Source: Erythrophleum ivorense
Taxonomy: Eukaryota; Streptophyta; Magnoliopsida; Fabales; Fabaceae
Reading direction: 5' to 3'
Assembly: GCA_026724425.1 (NCBI GenBank)
Contig: JAIUCV010000002.1
Span: 8,375,001-8,439,000 of the forward strand
Length of the DNA: 64,000 bases
The notes under the pieces are model-generated. The model was not told the DNA's origin and ran no database searches. It was given only the letters and a program-made list of their open reading frames with translations. Below are positions 63,359-64,000 of this stretch, piece by piece (position 1 is the stretch's first letter; each line of letters opens with the position of its first letter). The position numbers and the translations under genes were made by a program.

Positions 63359-64000
63359 ACTCAAGATGGGCTAGGTCAGAATCCTTGCAGAAGCTAATGA
63401 CAAGGCATGCTTATAAATTCTCGATGTGAACAAGTTATATCTTTATTTTTCCTGTTGGCTTGTTGCTTTTTGTAGGAGAATGAGTCTGGATAGAGCAGTA
63501 TGAGGCTTGGGAAGTGAGTTACCGAAGTCTTTACCCCCGGCCTGCCACCTTATGCTGTGTTGGGGTTTGCCGTCCTGAATGAGGGTGGGGCTGTATTTAA
63601 ACATTGAGAAACAAATGCAGATGAAAATGGTGAAAGGGATTGGAGTGTTAGGGATAGACTTGTGATGATCGTATGTACATAGATGAATAGCATAATGGAG
63701 ATGCTCGAAATTGTGGTCTCATTCTATTATCTGTGAATCTTGGTCTCTCGTGTAGAGCTGTGAATTGTTGTCTCATATATCTTAAATATTTATGTTCTTT
63801 GATTTGTATGAGAAGTTGGAATGTTGTTGTTTGCTTGTCATGTGGCTGATATATGATGTAAATGTAATTAATAGTCAATTGGGTTAGGCGATTTAGAAGA
63901 TGAAATGCGCCCCCCCCCCTCCCCCCCAAAAACCGAAAAAAAGAAGAAGAAAAACTTGGTGAAAGTGTGGGGGCTGATGAGTGAGTTGGTTCTTCATTTC
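63359..64000 (+). other. PAPS 3' untranslated and flanking region
   Basis: Follows the proposed stop codon. It is T-rich with TGTAAATG near 63,860 that could serve as a far-upstream polyadenylation element. A C-homopolymer (63,909-63,927) lies beyond. No other gene was seen to the window edge. Confidence 0.4.

Noticed and set aside
1..64000. CRISPR arrays, rRNA, tRNA or bacterial-type operons
   Set aside because: None seen. Repeats are explained by transposons and tandem duplications, and the tRNA-Met matches at 6,603 and 46,501 are retrotransposon primer sites.

Overview
This is nuclear DNA of a eudicot plant. Genes are split into many short exons with GT-AG introns. Intergenic DNA is very AT-rich. 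The repeats are plant-type: Ty3/gypsy and Ty1/copia LTR elements, an RTE-like and an L1-like LINE, and Mutator- and hAT-like miniature elements. The species cannot be fixed from the sequence alone. All exon coordinates below were read by eye from splice sites and reading frame. No alignment or transcript was available.

Layout, left to right. (1) 1-15,156, minus strand: a CABIN1-like gene (calcineurin-binding protein cabin-1 homologue, a HIRA-complex type protein). It runs off the left edge, and its intron 11 holds a complete-ended 5.3 kb Ty3/gypsy chromovirus (1,764-7,079) with a perfect TAATG target duplication. (2) 15.2-20.5 kb: intergenic, with a decayed gene (17.5-18.0 kb) and two fold-back elements. 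(3) 20,575-21,018, minus: a short oleosin. A 5'-truncated RTE-like LINE (21,376-23,545) sits in its upstream region and has a 21 bp target duplication. (4) 23.6-25.9 kb: AT-rich, with fold-back elements. (5) 25,940-28,821, plus: an intron-containing Aurora kinase pseudogene. (6) 28.85-31.2 kb: fold-back and tandem repeats and an unidentified coding-like remnant. (7) 31,748-38,713, minus: an intact 13-exon ATP-dependent phosphofructokinase gene with a Mutator-type MITE and a LINE relic in its introns. (8) 39.7-42.7 kb, plus: a decayed pararetrovirus-like (Caulimoviridae-type) coding fragment. (9) 44,759-51,656, plus: a profilin pseudogene. A hAT-like element splits its first exon and an old Ty1/copia element lies in its first intron. 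(10) 54,759-63,358, plus: a poly(A) polymerase gene of the PAPS2/PAPS4 class, apparently intact, about 748 residues.

The four readable genes (chromatin assembly, oil-body coat, glycolysis, mRNA polyadenylation) share no pathway; this is ordinary plant gene order. The most informative signal is decay. At least three once-normal genes (Aurora kinase, profilin and a third family) are now pseudogenes with introns preserved, lying between intact neighbours. That is what one copy of a duplicated, fractionating segment would look like. I saw no tRNA, rRNA or CRISPR array, and no clearly new molecular system.
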